Source of the DNA: Natronococcus sp. AD-5
GTDB taxonomy: Archaea > Halobacteriota > Halobacteria > Halobacteriales > Natrialbaceae
Reading direction: 5' to 3'
Length of the DNA stretch: 64,000 nucleotides
Assembly: GCF_030734285.1 (NCBI RefSeq)
Contig: NZ_CP132294.1
Location: forward strand, 3,596,001-3,660,000
The translations under genes and the position numbers were made by a program. Positions within the stretch are counted from its first letter, which is position 1. Every line of letters begins with the position of its first letter. Positions 43,488 to 52,872 of the stretch are shown piece by piece. The notes beneath the pieces are model-generated. The model had not been told where the DNA came from and did not search any database. It was given only the letters and a program-made list of their open reading frames with translations.

Positions 43488-43560
43488 TGGGATCGCCCGG
43501 ATTTGAACCGGGGTCACGGGCACCCAAGGCCCGAAGTATACCAGGCTAACCCACGATCCC
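43488..43560 (-). tRNA. tRNA-Pro (anticodon TGG)
   Basis: The acceptor GGGATCG (43560-43554) pairs with CGATCCC (43495-43489), with discriminator A at 43488. The anticodon stem CGGGC/GCCCG encloses CTTGGGT, giving TGG. T-arm GTTCAAAT present; the D-stem has a U-U mismatch but is otherwise normal. No intron, no encoded CCA. TATA-like GCTTTATGG (43592-43584) is centred 28 bases upstream. Confidence 0.94.
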
Positions 43561-43643
43561 GTACCCACGTTTTCGGGTGGACTCCATAAAGCGTTTCGTT
43601 CTGCACCGAACCGCTTTCCCTTCTGGATTCCCTACTGTCGACT

Positions 43644-43901
43644 ATGGTTACAGGACTCGAGATCCTCCTACTGGTACTCGTTCTCGCCGTCGTACTGGGC
43701 GCCACGACGATCATCCAGACGATCAGGCCGTTCATCGTCAACGCGGTCGTCGGACTGCTGGCGTTGTTCCTCGCCCAGGCGATATTCGGGCTCTCGATGG
43801 CCGTGACGCCCGTCGCCCTCGTGATCGTCGCGATCGGCGGGCTTCCCGGCTCGCTGCTCGTCATCCTGCTCTCGCTGTTCGGCGTCGCCTTCGTTCCCTG
43901 A
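43644..43901 (+). CDS. BofA-like small membrane protein
   Basis: 85 residues almost entirely hydrophobic (MVTGLEILLLVLVLAVVLGA) with two or three helices. The pattern IRPFIVNAVVGLLALFLA and the later AIGGLPGSLLVILLSLFGVAF match the pro-sigma-K processing inhibitor BofA family, widespread in archaea though archaea lack sigma-K. Its archaeal role is unknown. Confidence 0.82.
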   Translation: MVTGLEILLLVLVLAVVLGATTIIQTIRPFIVNAVVGLLALFLAQAIFGLSMAVTPVALVIVAIGGLPGSLLVILLSLFGVAFVP

Positions 43902-43989
43902 CGGGCGCGACTCACGAACCGACGACCGAGCGCTTCGATTCTCTCCGTTTCGACCGGTCGGCTCCTCGGGTACGCGAGCGGACGAACGC

Positions 43990-46056
43990 CTAGAGTTCGT
44001 CGTCGCGCAGTTCGATGTCCGCGATCAGTTCGTACGGGTGGGTCTCCTTCCGGATCCCGTCCACCAGCGTGAACGCCTCGTCGGGCGAGAGGAAGTGCTC
44101 AGTCACGACGCGTCCCAGCGGCGTCGGCTCGAAGCCGTCGATGAAGTCGTACTGCAGCAGTTTTCCGACGGCGTGTTTCGTCGGCACCTCGCCGAGCATC
44201 CGATCGTTGAGCGCCTTGGTGGCCCTGCCGCCGACCGCGATGTTCGCCAGCGTCTCCTCGACGGCGGCGTCCTCGTCGTAGTGGGTCATCACCGACTCCA
44301 TCTCCCCCTTCAGCAGCTTGAAGGCGACCTCGTCCTCGGACATCTCCATCGAGTTGTGGTAGGCGCAGTCGGGCTCGACGAGCACGTACACCTTTCCCTC
44401 GTCGTGGTAGTCCGGTCGCCCCGCGCGGCCGAGCATCTGGTGGAACTCCTGGACGGAGAGCCACTCGATGCCCATCGCCAGCGAGTCGAAGACGACCTGC
44501 GAAGCCGGAAAGTCGACGCCGGCCGCGAGGGCGGCGGTCGTGACCACCGCCGACAGCTCCTGCTCGCCGAACTGCCGTTCGACCTGTTTCCGACGCTTGT
44601 AGTCCAGCCCGGCGTGGTACGGCGCGGCGGAGTACTCGAGCTTCCTCGAGATCTCGTGACATCGCCTGCGGGAATTCGTGAAGATGATCGTCTGCCCCCG
44701 ATACCCCTTCGAGGACTCGGTGTCGAACTCGCGTTTGACGAGTTTGTTCTCCACTCGCACCTTCTCCTGGCCGTCGGCGAACGTGACGTGGCGCTCGATC
44801 GGCACCGGTCGCTCCTCGAACTCGATGAGTTTCGACTCGAGCGCCTCGGAGAGGTGCTGGGGGTTGCCGACGGTCGCCGAGAGGTAGACCCACTGGGCGC
44901 CGCCGTAGTCGTCCCGACGCTTCGCGCGCCGTTCGGTAGTGTACTTGAGCCGCGAGATCAGCCCGTCCAGTCGGTGGCCGCGCTCGTCTTCCTTGAGGGT
45001 GTGGACCTCGTCGATGACGACCGTGCCGATGTCGCCGAGGTCCTTGCCCGTTCGCAGCGCGTGGTCGATTCCCTCGTAGGTGCCGACGATGACGTCGGCG
45101 TCGGGGTCGAACCGGTTGCCGCTGACGGTGATCCGACTCGCACCGACGCGAAGGGAGACGTCGACGAGGTGGCCGTACTCGTCCTGGAAGTCCTCGTGTT
45201 TCTGGTTCGCGAGCGCGACGAGCGGCACGAGAAAGAGCATCTTCCCCTTGCCGTTGAGGACGCGGTTGATCCCGGCCATCTCGCCGACCAGGGTCTTCCC
45301 GGTCGCCGTCGCTGAGACGACGAGCTGGTCGTCACCGTCGAACAGGCCGTTCTCGACCGAGAGGCTCTGCACCGGGAGCAGGGTCTCGAACCGATCCTCG
45401 AGCAGCCCCTGGAGTCCCGGATGGAGGTTCAGCGAGTCCACCCGGACGGGATCGACCTCGTCGACCGTCGCCGAGATGGTGTCGAACTTCGTCAGGTCGG
45501 GATCGAGCTGCCCCTTCAGCAGGTTGACGATCCGCTCCAGATCCTGAACCTCGAGCATGAGTTCCTCGAGGCGCTCCTTCGCGGCGCCGGTGACCTCGCC
45601 GCCGCCCGAGTACGAGAGCTGGCGTTCGAGCTCCTGGCGGGCGCAGTCCCGGCAGATCCAGTCCGCGTCGTCCTTGACCGCGGTCTCGGTGGTGATCGGC
45701 GAGTACCGGCCCACGGAGGCGCAGTAGCGGCAGGTCCGGACGGTCTTGGTCTTGTCCTCGAGCTGGTAGCCGCCGAGCATCTCCCGGAGTTCGCGACGGC
45801 CCTCCGGGGAGGTCTGCTCGGAGATGCGGATCCGCCGCGCTCGGCGGGCGAGTTCGACGAACTCGTCGGGCTGGCGGGGTTCCTCGCTCGAGCCCTGCTT
45901 CAGACGGAACTTGGCGGGCCGGGGCCCCGCGGAGGTCTCCGAGAGGCCGAGCTTCGCCCGGAACAGCCGCTTGCCGTCTCGCTGGACGACGACGAGGTAG
46001 TCGTTGCCCGTTTCGTGACAGAAAATGGTTTCGACGTCCTGGACCTGCTGCGACAC
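43990..46056 (-). CDS. Ski2-type DEAD/DEAH helicase with N-terminal zinc finger
   Basis: 688 residues from GTG 46056. The N-terminal region (1-190) has four cysteines in CRYCASVGRY...WICRDC, a zinc finger. The helicase core has Walker A SATATGKTLVGEM, Walker B IDEVHTL, motif III YLSATVGNP, motif IV IIFTNSRR and motif VI QMLGRAGRPDY. The order and C-terminal segment place it with archaeal Hel308/Ski2-like helicases of the COG1202 kind. RNA or DNA substrate cannot be decided. It is a single gene between BofA and the siderophore island. Confidence 0.93.
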   Translation of the reverse strand: MSQQVQDVETIFCHETGNDYLVVVQRDGKRLFRAKLGLSETSAGPRPAKFRLKQGSSEEPRQPDEFVELARRARRIRISEQTSPEGRRELREMLGGYQLEDKTKTVRTCRYCASVGRYSPITTETAVKDDADWICRDCARQELERQLSYSGGGEVTGAAKERLEELMLEVQDLERIVNLLKGQLDPDLTKFDTISATVDEVDPVRVDSLNLHPGLQGLLEDRFETLLPVQSLSVENGLFDGDDQLVVSATATGKTLVGEMAGINRVLNGKGKMLFLVPLVALANQKHEDFQDEYGHLVDVSLRVGASRITVSGNRFDPDADVIVGTYEGIDHALRTGKDLGDIGTVVIDEVHTLKEDERGHRLDGLISRLKYTTERRAKRRDDYGGAQWVYLSATVGNPQHLSEALESKLIEFEERPVPIERHVTFADGQEKVRVENKLVKREFDTESSKGYRGQTIIFTNSRRRCHEISRKLEYSAAPYHAGLDYKRRKQVERQFGEQELSAVVTTAALAAGVDFPASQVVFDSLAMGIEWLSVQEFHQMLGRAGRPDYHDEGKVYVLVEPDCAYHNSMEMSEDEVAFKLLKGEMESVMTHYDEDAAVEETLANIAVGGRATKALNDRMLGEVPTKHAVGKLLQYDFIDGFEPTPLGRVVTEHFLSPDEAFTLVDGIRKETHPYELIADIELRDDEL

Positions 46057-46367
46057 GAGGACGAGTACGGCGGGACGGTATTTCAGCGGTTCGGACTCGA
46101 CTGATCGGTTCTAGTAGGGTTGTAGTTGCCGGCGAGAACCGCACCGGACGCGAGCGGTCCGTACCCTGCGCGGTACGCTTTTCGGACAGGCCGGGCCCGC
46201 GATCGACGAGGCCGAATCCGCTGGGCCGTATTTTTCGGTCGAACGTTCAGCGTGACCGAACCGCGGTCTCCGCAGCGAGCGTCGACTGCTGCGGGGAGGC
46301 GCCTCGGACAGAATTGCCGTCGGAAACCCCCGACGCTTCCGGTCGAAGCGGCCGTTGCGACGGCCGG
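46057..46367. other. Intergenic region with inverted repeats
   Basis: No gene. An imperfect hairpin CTCCGCAGC...GCTGCGGGGAG (about 46267-46297) lies after the end of the binding-protein gene and may help termination. A shorter inverted repeat GTACCCTGCGCGGTAC occurs near 46160. Confidence 0.45.
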
Positions 46368-47483
46368 TTACGCGTCTCCGTTGACGATATCGCTGACGGC
46401 CTGCGGGTCGAACAGTCGTTCGTCGACGTCGTACACCTGTTCGGCCGCGCGCTGCGTGACGACGAGGTTCGTGATCGGGCCCTGATAGAGCGGACCGCCG
46501 CGGTAGACGTCGTCGTTCTGGACGGCGGTCAACTTGCTGCCGGCGGCGTCGCCCTCCATGTCCGCCACGACTGTCTCCCGGAACTCCTCGGCGCTCGAGC
46601 CTTCGTATCCGCGACACAGGATGATCTCGGGGTCGATCTCGAGCAGCGTCTCGTAGTCCACCTGGCCGCGCGAACTGTGGAAGTCGTCGACGTCGCTCTC
46701 GGCGAGGGCGTCGCGAACGCCGAGGTCGCGCCACTGTTTGAAGCTCGTCCCCTCGCTGATGAGATACGGGAGGAACGTGCCGTCGCCGTTCGGCCACAGG
46801 ATCGCGACCGCGGGTCGGTCGCCTTCCGGCGGCACGACGTCCTCGAGCGCCGACTGGAACTCGCCGTGGAGGCTCTCGAACGCGTCGTAGCGCTCCTCTT
46901 CCTGGAATACCTGCGACAGTTTCTCGAAGGCCTCGTACAGCGTGAGGTACTCGTAGTCGTCGTGCCACTCGTACTCCCTCGAGAAGATGCTGTTGCCGAA
47001 AAACGGCGCGATCTGCTCGACGTCGTCGACGTCGCTTTCGTCCCAGCCGTCGTACCGGTTCTGCAGAAAGTTGGGATCGATGACGTGGACGTCGGCCTCG
47101 TAGTCGTAGAACTTCTCCTTGTCGACGCCGGCGCCGTCCTCGTACAGCGCGTCGATCGACTCCCCGTCGACGCCGACGTCCGGGATCTCGTCGTAGTAGT
47201 GCGTGTGATAGCGCGACGGCATCCAGAGGGCTTCCGGCGGATCCTGGCCCAGCGCAACGCCCATGTCGGCCCAGCTGCCGTTGTTGGCGACCCACGTCTC
47301 CGGGGCGCTCTCGAACTCGACGTCACCGACCGGCGGCATCGTTACCGCGTACGAGTCGCCGTCCGTCGAACCACCGCCACCGTCGTCTCCACCGCTGATA
47401 CAGCCTGCGAGCGCGATTCCGCCGGCGATCACTCCACCCGTCCGAAGGACGGTCCGTCTCGTTCGGTTCCGTTCGTCGGTCAT
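46368..47483 (-). CDS. Ferric-siderophore ABC transporter binding lipoprotein
   Basis: 371 residues. Tat signal TRRTVLRTGG with lipobox ending LAGC (Cys28), glycine/aspartate spacer, then a class III periplasmic-binding fold with two lobes linked by a long helix (about 195-225). Its motifs (ETWVANNGSWADMGVALGQD, NSIFSREYEW, GPLYQGPITNLVVTQRAAEQVY) match haloarchaeal FepB/BtuF-like proteins. A 20-bp perfect palindrome of the iron-box type lies directly upstream. The ATPase and permease genes follow upstream on the same strand, giving a complete importer facing away from the biosynthetic operon. Confidence 0.92.
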   Translation of the reverse strand: MTDERNRTRRTVLRTGGVIAGGIALAGCISGGDDGGGGSTDGDSYAVTMPPVGDVEFESAPETWVANNGSWADMGVALGQDPPEALWMPSRYHTHYYDEIPDVGVDGESIDALYEDGAGVDKEKFYDYEADVHVIDPNFLQNRYDGWDESDVDDVEQIAPFFGNSIFSREYEWHDDYEYLTLYEAFEKLSQVFQEEERYDAFESLHGEFQSALEDVVPPEGDRPAVAILWPNGDGTFLPYLISEGTSFKQWRDLGVRDALAESDVDDFHSSRGQVDYETLLEIDPEIILCRGYEGSSAEEFRETVVADMEGDAAGSKLTAVQNDDVYRGGPLYQGPITNLVVTQRAAEQVYDVDERLFDPQAVSDIVNGDA

Positions 47484-47486
47484 CAG

Positions 47487-47506
47487 TTTTTAGGCTAGCC
47501 TAAAAA
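47487..47506 (-). promoter_or_regulatory. Iron box upstream of the binding-protein gene
   Basis: Perfect 20-bp palindrome with core TTAGGCTAGCCTAA, four bases upstream of the ATG, and abutting a minus-strand TATA-like TTTATATTTT (47512-47503). The core matches DtxR/IdeR-type operators. Iron-dependent repression is the natural inference. Confidence 0.85.
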
Positions 47507-47536
47507 TATAAAGTTCTTCCGACTACCCGCCGCTCG

Positions 47537-48394
47537 TCACCGCTTCGGTAGTGCGCGCTTGGGTAGCACCTGTAGCTCGGGATCGTACGCGACCGTGGCC
47601 TCGACGCCGAAGACGTCGGCGAGCAGCTGTTCGGTCACGACTTCCTCGGGCGGCCCCCAGTCGTACAGTTCGCCGTCGCACATCGCGATCAAGTAATCCG
47701 CAAAGCGAGCCGCCTGCGAGATATCGTGGAGGATGACGGCGACGGTGACGCCCTTCCGTTCGTTGAGCTGGCGGATCGTCTCGAGGACGCGAAACTGGTG
47801 GTGGACGTCGAGGAACGTCGTCGGCTCGTCGAGCAACAGCACGTCCGTATCCTGCGCGAGCACCATGGCGATCCAGGCGAGCTGCTTCTGGCCGCCGCTC
47901 AACTGGCCGAGTTCGGCGTCGCGGAGCTGTTCGATCCCCGCCAGATCGATCGCGCGTTCGACCGCCTCGTGATCCTCGCCGCTGACGCCGTCGAAGAAGC
48001 CCCGGTGCGGGTAGCGGCCGTGATAGACGAGGTCTTCGACGGTGACCGAGTCCAGCGAGTCGTTCTCCTGCGAGAGGACGCCCAGTTCGCGCGCCAGCTC
48101 CTTCCGGTCGAACGAGCCCAGGTCCTCCCCGTGGATCGTGATCGTTCCCGCGTCCGGTTCGAGGTGGTTCGAGAGCCCTTTCAGGAGCGTACTCTTTCCG
48201 CTGCCGTTCGGTCCGACCAGTGCGGTCACCGCCCCCTCGGGAATGTCGATGCGCGCACAGTCGACGACGGTCTCCTCGCTGGTCGGGTAACTGAGCTCGA
48301 GGCCGTCGCCGATCACTGCGCTTTCGACGGCGACGCCGTCTCCGTCGGTGATTCGTCCCTGTTCCCGGTCCGCGTTCTGCTGTGTTTGTGCCAT
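47537..48394 (-). CDS. FepC/FecE-type ABC transporter ATPase
   Basis: 285 residues. N-terminal acidic extension (1-28) is followed by Walker A GPNGSGKST (about 58-66), Q-loop SQENDS, signature QLSGGQKQLAW, Walker B VLLLDEPTTFLD and switch His in VAVILHDIS. It powers uptake of ferric siderophore by the adjacent permease. Its ATG overlaps the permease TAA by one base (48394), so the two are translationally coupled. Confidence 0.95.
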   Translation of the reverse strand: MAQTQQNADREQGRITDGDGVAVESAVIGDGLELSYPTSEETVVDCARIDIPEGAVTALVGPNGSGKSTLLKGLSNHLEPDAGTITIHGEDLGSFDRKELARELGVLSQENDSLDSVTVEDLVYHGRYPHRGFFDGVSGEDHEAVERAIDLAGIEQLRDAELGQLSGGQKQLAWIAMVLAQDTDVLLLDEPTTFLDVHHQFRVLETIRQLNERKGVTVAVILHDISQAARFADYLIAMCDGELYDWGPPEEVVTEQLLADVFGVEATVAYDPELQVLPKRALPKR

Positions 48395-49509
48395 TATAGC
48401 TCACCCATCGATTGCTGCTTGCGCATCAGGTAGAGGAAGTACGGGCCGCCGATCAGGCCGGTAACGACGCCGACGGGCATCTGCGTGCCCCCCAGCGCGA
48501 GTCGGGCGGCGACGTCGGCGGTGACCATCAGCGCGGGGCCGGCGAAGACGCAGCCGATCATCAGCTGTCGGTAGTCGCTTCCCACCGTGTTCCGAACGAT
48601 GTGGGGGACGACGAGCCCGAAGAAGCTGACGATACCCGCGATCGCGATGGCGACGCTCGCGGCAAGGATCGCGAGAGCCGAGAGGAAAAATCGAACCCGC
48701 TCGACGCGCATGCCGAGCGATCGAGCGGTATTCTCGCCGAGCATCAATACGTTCAGTTGCCGCGCGCCGGCGATCGCGATCGCGATCGAGAGGATCGCCG
48801 GCAGGACCGCGATCCGAACCTCTCCCCAGCCGGTGCCGGTCAGCGATCCCGTGATCCAGGCGATCGCGCTCTGGACGACGCCCAGATCGTCCGCGAAGAA
48901 GAACAACCCCTGCTGGAGCGACTGGAAGACCATGTTCACGATGACGCCGGCGAGTACGAGCCGGACGGGGCTCGTTCCCCCCTTCCAGGCAATCGTGTAG
49001 ACGACCACGAACGCGAGCGTTCCGCCCAGCGCGGCGATCAGCGGCAGGAACGGCGAGAGGCCGCTGAAGACGACGAGCGTCGCCAGAACGGCGAACCCGG
49101 CACCCGAGCTGACGCCCAGTACGAAGGGGCTCGCCAGTTCGTTGCGCGTTACTGCCTGAAAGATCGCTCCGGAGACCGCGAGCGTCGCGCCGGCGATGAT
49201 CCCGACGAACACCCGCGGCAGCCGGAGGTTCCAGACGACGACGCTCCGGGTGCTCATCTCCGGCGGCTCCGTTCCGAACAGAAACGCCGACCAGGCCTCG
49301 AAATTGAAGATCACTGCGGGGTTGAACACTGCCCGCCAGGCTTCGACGAACGTCATCGAGTACTCCCCGAAACTCACCTGTATCAGTCCGGCGACGACGG
49401 TAACGACCGTACTCGCCAGGCAAAAGAGGACGAGCGTCCCCGTCACCCAGCCCTCTCGCTCCCGGGCGGCCGCGTATCCCCCGACCGACTTCGCTTCTCC
49501 CATCGTCAT
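48394..49509 (-). CDS. FecCD-type ABC transporter permease
   Basis: 371 residues with about ten transmembrane helices. Typical FecCD motifs are NLRLPRVFVGIIAGATLAVSGAIFQAVTRNELASP, GVSSGAGFAVLA, GLVVPHIVR (coupling region) and RLALGGTQMPVGVVTGLIGGPYFL. Two starts are possible (49509, 49503). An iron box overlaps the first base of the start region. It forms, with the ATPase downstream, the membrane part of the siderophore importer. Confidence 0.95.
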   Translation of the reverse strand: MTMGEAKSVGGYAAAREREGWVTGTLVLFCLASTVVTVVAGLIQVSFGEYSMTFVEAWRAVFNPAVIFNFEAWSAFLFGTEPPEMSTRSVVVWNLRLPRVFVGIIAGATLAVSGAIFQAVTRNELASPFVLGVSSGAGFAVLATLVVFSGLSPFLPLIAALGGTLAFVVVYTIAWKGGTSPVRLVLAGVIVNMVFQSLQQGLFFFADDLGVVQSAIAWITGSLTGTGWGEVRIAVLPAILSIAIAIAGARQLNVLMLGENTARSLGMRVERVRFFLSALAILAASVAIAIAGIVSFFGLVVPHIVRNTVGSDYRQLMIGCVFAGPALMVTADVAARLALGGTQMPVGVVTGLIGGPYFLYLMRKQQSMGEL

Positions 49510-49524
49510 TTAGGTGTGCCTAAA
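49509..49524 (-). promoter_or_regulatory. Iron box upstream of the permease gene
   Basis: TTTAGGTGTGCCTAAA, the same TTAGG-N4-CCTAA form, touching the permease start codon on the minus strand. A repressor bound here would cover the initiation region. Confidence 0.8.
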
Positions 49525-49884
49525 AAGCGTATAGTAGTTTTGGTTACGGGACGGGGTGACAACGAATCGACAGAAACTCCGGACGCGCCAGTACGACACG
49601 ACCGGTGCTGATCGCCTCCATCCGACGATACCGTCGCTCGAGCAGTTCGATCTCGGCGGCGACGGCGCCGCCGAGATCGAACGTGGCGGCGGTCTCGAAC
49701 CGGTTCGGTTCGGTAGGTGGTCTTCGATGTCGCGTTCGCCGAACGGTTTCGTAGTACGGTCGTCGTTTCACGCCGGTGTTATTTCCGACTAACCGATGCC
49801 GAATTCGCCTCTTTCGCCGTCGTACGGGCTCGAGACCTCCGAGTAACCGCTCTCATCTGCCGCGAAACGTGTCAACTGCCATTA
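49525..49884. other. Divergent intergenic region between importer and siderophore operon
   Basis: About 360 bases between the outer iron boxes without a supported gene. Short frames on both strands (49544-49771 minus, 49556-49792 plus) oppose each other and have no domain. It may contain remnants of a former gene. Confidence 0.45.
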
Positions 49885-49902
49885 TTTTAGGCCGACCTAA
49901 AA
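49885..49902 (+). promoter_or_regulatory. Iron box, distal, upstream of the siderophore operon
   Basis: TTTTAGGCCGACCTAAAA, 38 bases before ATG 49940 and just upstream of the probable TATA box (GATTTACA, 49908-49915). In this position it overlaps the TFB-recognition region. Confidence 0.82.
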
Positions 49903-49920
49903 CCAGTGGATTTACAATGT

Positions 49921-49936
49921 TTTAGGTGAGCCTAAA
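49921..49936 (+). promoter_or_regulatory. Iron box, proximal, upstream of the siderophore operon
   Basis: TTTAGGTGAGCCTAAA, ending three bases before ATG 49940, so over the transcription start. Two boxes in tandem suggest tighter control of biosynthesis than of uptake. Confidence 0.82.
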
Positions 49937-49939
49937 CCG

Positions 49940-51388
49940 ATGTATGCGAGAACGCGTGCGTCGAAACCAACGGCATCGGACGACGGAAACGAACGATCAC
50001 GGGGGGATCGATCCGTGAGCTACCTCGAGCACGGGAACGAGCGGATCCTCGCGCAGCAGGCGGAGCGCGAATCCAGCGCGCGGACGTATCCGCGCCACCT
50101 GCCGTTCGCCATCCGCGAGGCTCGCGGCGCGACCGTGACGGACATGGACGGGAACGAGTACTACGATTGCCTCGCGGGCGCGGGGACGCTCGCGCTCGGC
50201 CACAACCACCCTCGCGTCGTCGAGGCCGTCGAGCGCGTCCTCGAGGCGGACCGACCGCTCCACACGCTCGACATTTCCACGCCCGCGAAGGAGCGCTTCG
50301 TCGATTCGCTCTTCGAGAGCCTCCCCGACGAGTTCGCTCGGTCCGCGAAGATCCAGTTCTGCAGCCCGGCCGGAACGGACGCCGTCGAAGCGGCCCTGAA
50401 GCTCGTCAAGACGGCGACGGGCAACCGGAGCGTGCTGGGGTTCCAGGGGGCGTACCACGGAATGACGAACGGCGCGCTCAGCCTGATGGGCGACACCGAC
50501 GCCAAGGAGCCCGTTCCGGGGCTCGCGAGCGACGTCCACCACCTGCCCTACCCGTACGACTACCGCTGCCCCTTCGGTATCGGCGGCGACGAAGGACACC
50601 GCACCGCCAGCCGGTACGTCGAACACCTCCTCTCCGACCCCGAGAGCGGGATCACGGACCCCGCCGGGATGATCCTCGAGCCCGTTCAGGGCGAGGCGGG
50701 GGCGGTACCCGCTCCCGACGCGTGGCTTCGAGCGATCCGACGGATCACCCGCGAGCGCGACGTTCCGCTGATCGTCGACGAGATCCAGACGGGACTCGGT
50801 CGCACGGGCGAACTGTACGCCTTCGAACGCGCCGATATCGTGCCCGACATCGTCACGCTCTCGAAGGCCGTCGGCGGCGGGCTGCCGCTCGCGGTCGTCG
50901 TCTACGACGAGTCCCTCGACGTCTGGGAGCCCGGAGCGCACGCCGGCACCTTCCGCGGGAACCAGCTCGCGATGGCCGCCGGCGAGGCGACGATCGACTA
51001 CGTCCTCGAGAACGACCTCGACGACCACGCCGCCGACGTCGGAGCTCGCCTGCGCGACCGCCTCGAGTCGACCGCCGGTCGGTTCGACGTCGTCGGCGAC
51101 GTGCGCGGTCGCGGCCTGATGCTGGGCGTCGAGTTCGTCGACGAGGACGCCGACTGGCGGGGCCCGGGCCCACACGCTCCGGACGGCGACCTCGCCGAGG
51201 CCGTCCAGGCGGAGTGCGTCGACCGCGGTCTCGTCGTCGAACTCGGCGGGAGAGAGAGCGCCACCGCCCGCTTCCTGCCGCCGCTGATCGTCTCGAGGGA
51301 GCAGGTCGACGAGATCGCGACGATCTTCGACGAAGCAGTCGCGGCCGCCGTCCGAGGACGGGAACGAACGCGGGAGGTGAGCGCATGA
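49940..51388 (+). CDS. dat: Diaminobutyrate-2-oxoglutarate aminotransferase
   Basis: 482 residues. Class III PLP aminotransferase with GAGTLALGHNHPRVVEAVE, FCSPAGTDAVEAALKLVK, GAYHGMTNGALSLMG, LIVDEIQTGLGRTGE and the PLP lysine in LSKAVGGGLPLA. It makes L-2,4-diaminobutyrate from aspartate semialdehyde, the first step to 1,3-diaminopropane for siderophore assembly. A 30-residue N-terminal extension precedes the conserved part; ATG 49940 follows the iron box directly. The stop overlaps the next ATG as ATGA (51385-51388). Confidence 0.93.
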   Translation: MYARTRASKPTASDDGNERSRGDRSVSYLEHGNERILAQQAERESSARTYPRHLPFAIREARGATVTDMDGNEYYDCLAGAGTLALGHNHPRVVEAVERVLEADRPLHTLDISTPAKERFVDSLFESLPDEFARSAKIQFCSPAGTDAVEAALKLVKTATGNRSVLGFQGAYHGMTNGALSLMGDTDAKEPVPGLASDVHHLPYPYDYRCPFGIGGDEGHRTASRYVEHLLSDPESGITDPAGMILEPVQGEAGAVPAPDAWLRAIRRITRERDVPLIVDEIQTGLGRTGELYAFERADIVPDIVTLSKAVGGGLPLAVVVYDESLDVWEPGAHAGTFRGNQLAMAAGEATIDYVLENDLDDHAADVGARLRDRLESTAGRFDVVGDVRGRGLMLGVEFVDEDADWRGPGPHAPDGDLAEAVQAECVDRGLVVELGGRESATARFLPPLIVSREQVDEIATIFDEAVAAAVRGRERTREVSA

Positions 51389-52872
51389 GCGCCGACGGAC
51401 TGTTTCTCGGAACCGATCGCGGCGACGCCGCGTACCGGGAGGCGATGGAGCGGGCGACCGACGCGGTTCTCGCCGCGTTCGCGGATCGCGAGAATCCTTA
51501 CTCGGGAGCGTCGCCGGACGCGCTCGCTGCGCGGTTCGACGACCCCGTCGTCCCCGAGGATGGGCAGGGTCTCGACGCGACCGTCGACGAGGTGGCCGAT
51601 CGCGTCCTGGCGCACTCGGTCCACACGTCGAATCCGCGGTGTGCGGCGCACCTCCAGTGTCCGCCGATGATTCCCGGGCTGGCGGCCGAGACGCTGCTCG
51701 CCGCGGCGAACCAGTCGCTGGACTCGTTCGACCAGGCGCCCGCCGCGACGGTGCTCGAGGAGCGCGTCGTCGACGCGCTCTGCGACCTGTTCGGCCTCCC
51801 CGCGGGCGCGGACGGCGTCTTCACGAGCGGCGGGACGCAGTCGAACTTCCAGGCGCTGTTGCTCGCCCGCGATCGCTACTGCGCCCGTCGGTTCGATCGG
51901 GACGTGCAGGCCGAGGGGCTCCCGCCGGAAGCCGACTCGCTTCGAATCCTCTGCTCCGAGGAAGCTCACTTCACGGGAAAGCAGGCCGCCCACCACCTCG
52001 GGCTCGGTGAGGACGCCGTGGTCACCGTCCCGACCGACGACGAGCGCCGGATGGATCCCGACGCGCTCGACGCGGTGCTCGCCGACCTCGAGCGCCGGGA
52101 CGCGGAACCGTTCGCGCTCGTCGGCACCGCGGGCACCACCGACTTCGGAAGCGTCGATCCGCTCGCGGCCCTCGCCGATCGGGCCGCCGAGCGCGGACTC
52201 TGGTTCCACGCGGACGCGGCCTACGGCGGCGCGCTCGCGCTGAGCGACGAGCACGACGCGCTCCTCGAGGGACTCGAGCGAGCCGACTCCGTCGCCGTCG
52301 ACTTCCACAAGCTGTTCTACCAGCCGATCAGCTGCGGGGCGTTCCTGCTACGCGACGGCGACGAGTTCCGGTGGATGGCCCGCAACGCAGCGTACTTAAA
52401 CCCCGAGGAGCACGACGAAGGGGACATTCCGAACCTCGTCTCGAAGTCGGTCCAGACGACGCGCCGGTTCGACGCCCTGAAGCCGTACGTCGCGTTCCGT
52501 GCCCTCGGTCGGTCGGGAATGGCGGCGCTCGTCGACCGAACGCTCGAGTTGGCCGACGAGGCGGCGACGCTCCTCGAGTCGGCCGACGACTTCGAACTGC
52601 TGGGCGAGCCCGCGCTGAACGCCGTCGTCTTCCGTTACCGGCCGCGAGCGGACATGAGCGACGAGGACGCGAGCCGGCTGAACGCCGCCGTTCGGCGAGA
52701 CCTCCTCCGCGACGGCCGCGCGATCGTGGCCCGTACCGAGGTCGACGGCGTGACCAGTCTGAAGCTCACGCTGCTGAATCCGACCGCGACGCTCGAGGAC
52801 GTCGCGGCGACGCTCGAGGCCGTCCGCGAGTGCGGAACCGGGATCGCCGAGGTCCGGGAGGTGATCGCATGA
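51385..52872 (+). CDS. ddc: L-2,4-diaminobutyrate decarboxylase
   Basis: 495 residues, group II PLP decarboxylase. HTSNPRCAAHLQCPP, VFTSGGTQSNFQALLLAR, GTAGTTDFGSVDPL, HADAAYGGALALS and the PLP lysine in VDFHKLFYQPISCG are typical of diaminobutyrate/glutamate-type decarboxylases in siderophore clusters. It produces 1,3-diaminopropane. Flanked by ATGA overlaps with dat and with the first IucA/IucC gene, so it belongs to one tightly coupled operon. Confidence 0.93.
   Translation: MSADGLFLGTDRGDAAYREAMERATDAVLAAFADRENPYSGASPDALAARFDDPVVPEDGQGLDATVDEVADRVLAHSVHTSNPRCAAHLQCPPMIPGLAAETLLAAANQSLDSFDQAPAATVLEERVVDALCDLFGLPAGADGVFTSGGTQSNFQALLLARDRYCARRFDRDVQAEGLPPEADSLRILCSEEAHFTGKQAAHHLGLGEDAVVTVPTDDERRMDPDALDAVLADLERRDAEPFALVGTAGTTDFGSVDPLAALADRAAERGLWFHADAAYGGALALSDEHDALLEGLERADSVAVDFHKLFYQPISCGAFLLRDGDEFRWMARNAAYLNPEEHDEGDIPNLVSKSVQTTRRFDALKPYVAFRALGRSGMAALVDRTLELADEAATLLESADDFELLGEPALNAVVFRYRPRADMSDEDASRLNAAVRRDLLRDGRAIVARTEVDGVTSLKLTLLNPTATLEDVAATLEAVRECGTGIAEVREVIA

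Noticed and set aside
49544-49792. Small opposing frames between the iron boxes
   Set aside because: Mutually antisense, non-acidic, no domain; better seen as intergenic sequence.
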